Positions 5,380 to 6,149 of a stretch of 6,149 nt of DNA are shown here, piece by piece. The first letter of the stretch is position 1. Each line of letters opens with the position of its first letter. The notes beneath the pieces were generated by a model. It worked only from the letters and a program-made list of their open reading frames with translations, had not been told where the DNA came from and searched no databases. The position numbers and the translations under genes are program-made. The stretch is from Oscillospiraceae bacterium (lineage in GTDB: Bacteria > Bacillota > Clostridia > Oscillospirales > Oscillospiraceae), in the NCBI GenBank assembly GCA_016296235.1, contig JAEDJR010000114.1, positions 1-6,149 of the forward strand, read 5' to 3'.

Positions 5380-6149
5380 TGAAATATGACCTGCGGGCTG
5401 CCATGCGCCTGTTTGTCCCCTTGTGGCTGGGTACCCTGGCGCTGGGCCTGATTAACCGCTTTACGGTGCACCTGGAATTCTCGGATGACCACATTCTGAA
5501 TTTCTTTACGGGTATGGCCATGGTTCTGTACATCCTGGCGGTTCTTTCCATTCTGGTTGTGACGCTGATCTACATCATCCAGCGGTTCTACCAGAGCATG
5601 CTCAAGGACGAGGGCTATCTGACCTTCACCCTGCCGGTGGGAATTGATTCCCTTCTGTGGTCCAAGGCCCTGACAGCCTTGATCCTGGTGGCCGGCTCTG
5701 CCATTGTCTGCTTTGTTTCCCTGCTGATCCTGTTGGTATGGAATGTGAATGCGGAAGAATTTGCGAGATTCTTCCGGGAGGTTCGGCAGTATCTGGGTGA
5801 CTTCAGTCTGACTGCTATGACGTTCTGCATCCTGACCGCTGCATCCACGGTCTGCAATGTAATCTTGATCTACCTGTCCATGGCCCTGGGACAGCTGGCC
5901 CAGAAGCACCGTCTGGCGGCCTCCGTGGGAGCCTTTGTGCTGATTAACATGGCCACCTCCACGCTTTACAGCCTGGTTCTGGGCCCCGTTGTCATGAGAC
6001 TGACCGAGAGCATGGAGTTCCCCAACCTGAATCCCGTGGCAATTGTGAATCTGGCCTTCGGCGTATTGATCCTGAACTGCCTGATTCTGACTGCGGTCTA
6101 TTACTTCCCGACCCGTTACATTTTCAAGCGCAAGCTCAATCTGGAATAA
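5367..6149 (+). CDS. ABC transporter permease, six-helix ABC-2-like
   Basis: This is a 260-residue integral membrane protein and partner of the preceding ATPase. By hydrophobicity there are six helices at roughly 15-32, 45-71, 101-125, 150-175, 183-208 and 222-247, with a basic C-terminal tail (FKRKLNLE). The loop after helix 2, RFYQSMLKDEGYLTFTLPV (73-91), is charged and resembles the conserved cytoplasmic segment I recall in clostridial permeases paired with YtrA-type regulators; it is a good candidate for the ATPase-contact helix. There is no extracellular substrate-binding domain, which fits an exporter or a lipid/peptide detoxification pump. The gene overlaps the ATPase stop by 13 bases. 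GGGAGG at 5352-5357 sits 9 bases before the ATG at 5367; a second in-frame ATG at 5379 overlaps the stop as TGATG and is a weaker alternative. One permease gene implies a homodimer unless another subunit lies beyond 6149. Confidence 0.9.
   Translation: MGRLMKYDLRAAMRLFVPLWLGTLALGLINRFTVHLEFSDDHILNFFTGMAMVLYILAVLSILVVTLIYIIQRFYQSMLKDEGYLTFTLPVGIDSLLWSKALTALILVAGSAIVCFVSLLILLVWNVNAEEFARFFREVRQYLGDFSLTAMTFCILTAASTVCNVILIYLSMALGQLAQKHRLAASVGAFVLINMATSTLYSLVLGPVVMRLTESMEFPNLNPVAIVNLAFGVLILNCLILTAVYYFPTRYIFKRKLNLE

Noticed and set aside
5271..5909. Minus-strand open frame of 212 codons opposite the permease
   Set aside because: Gln- and His-rich translation of an antisense membrane protein gene; no coding support.

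Overview
The window looks like chromosomal DNA of a GC-rich, low-oxygen gut Firmicute of the Oscillospiraceae/Clostridium cluster IV type (Flavonifractor, Oscillibacter or Dysosmobacter-like). This is inferred from strong GGAGG-type ribosome sites, GC-rich third codon positions, the protein families present, and intergenic palindromes of the CCCCCAGTC..GACAGCCCCCT and AGGCTCCCCT..AGGGGAG kinds that I associate with these genomes. No database search was possible.

All six genes are on the + strand and form two blocks. Block 1 (163-4065) holds three tightly packed genes: a single-pass membrane protein of unknown function (TTG start, decided by its ribosome site), a 739-residue fusion of a GT4 glycosyltransferase with a CsaB-type polysaccharide pyruvyltransferase, and an FMN-dependent alpha-hydroxyacid dehydrogenase-like protein with an N-terminal four-cysteine cluster. 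The last two overlap by ATGA. The pyruvyltransferase points to synthesis of a pyruvylated cell-wall polysaccharide, the usual anchor for SLH-domain surface proteins. The roles of the first and third genes there are unknown. No convincing promoter for block 1 is visible; a tandem-hairpin repeat lies at 27-66 just upstream.

The 208-base gap between the blocks (4066-4273) holds a long palindrome at 4105-4171 (probable terminator and/or REP-like repeat), an A/T tract, a near-consensus sigma-A promoter (TTGACA-17-TATTAT) and a perfect 13-bp inverted repeat over the -10 and start region, which is a likely operator.

Block 2 (4274-6149) is a complete GntR/YtrA-type operon: a short winged-helix repressor, an ABC ATPase and a six-helix permease, with consecutive reading frames overlapping by 16 and 13 bases. 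It is probably autorepressed through the operator and induced by an unidentified ligand or envelope stress. The window ends exactly at the permease stop codon.

I see no tRNA, rRNA, CRISPR array, transposase or phage gene. The nearest thing to something undescribed is the cell-wall fusion enzyme translationally coupled to an atypical flavoprotein whose active-site tyrosines appear to be missing.
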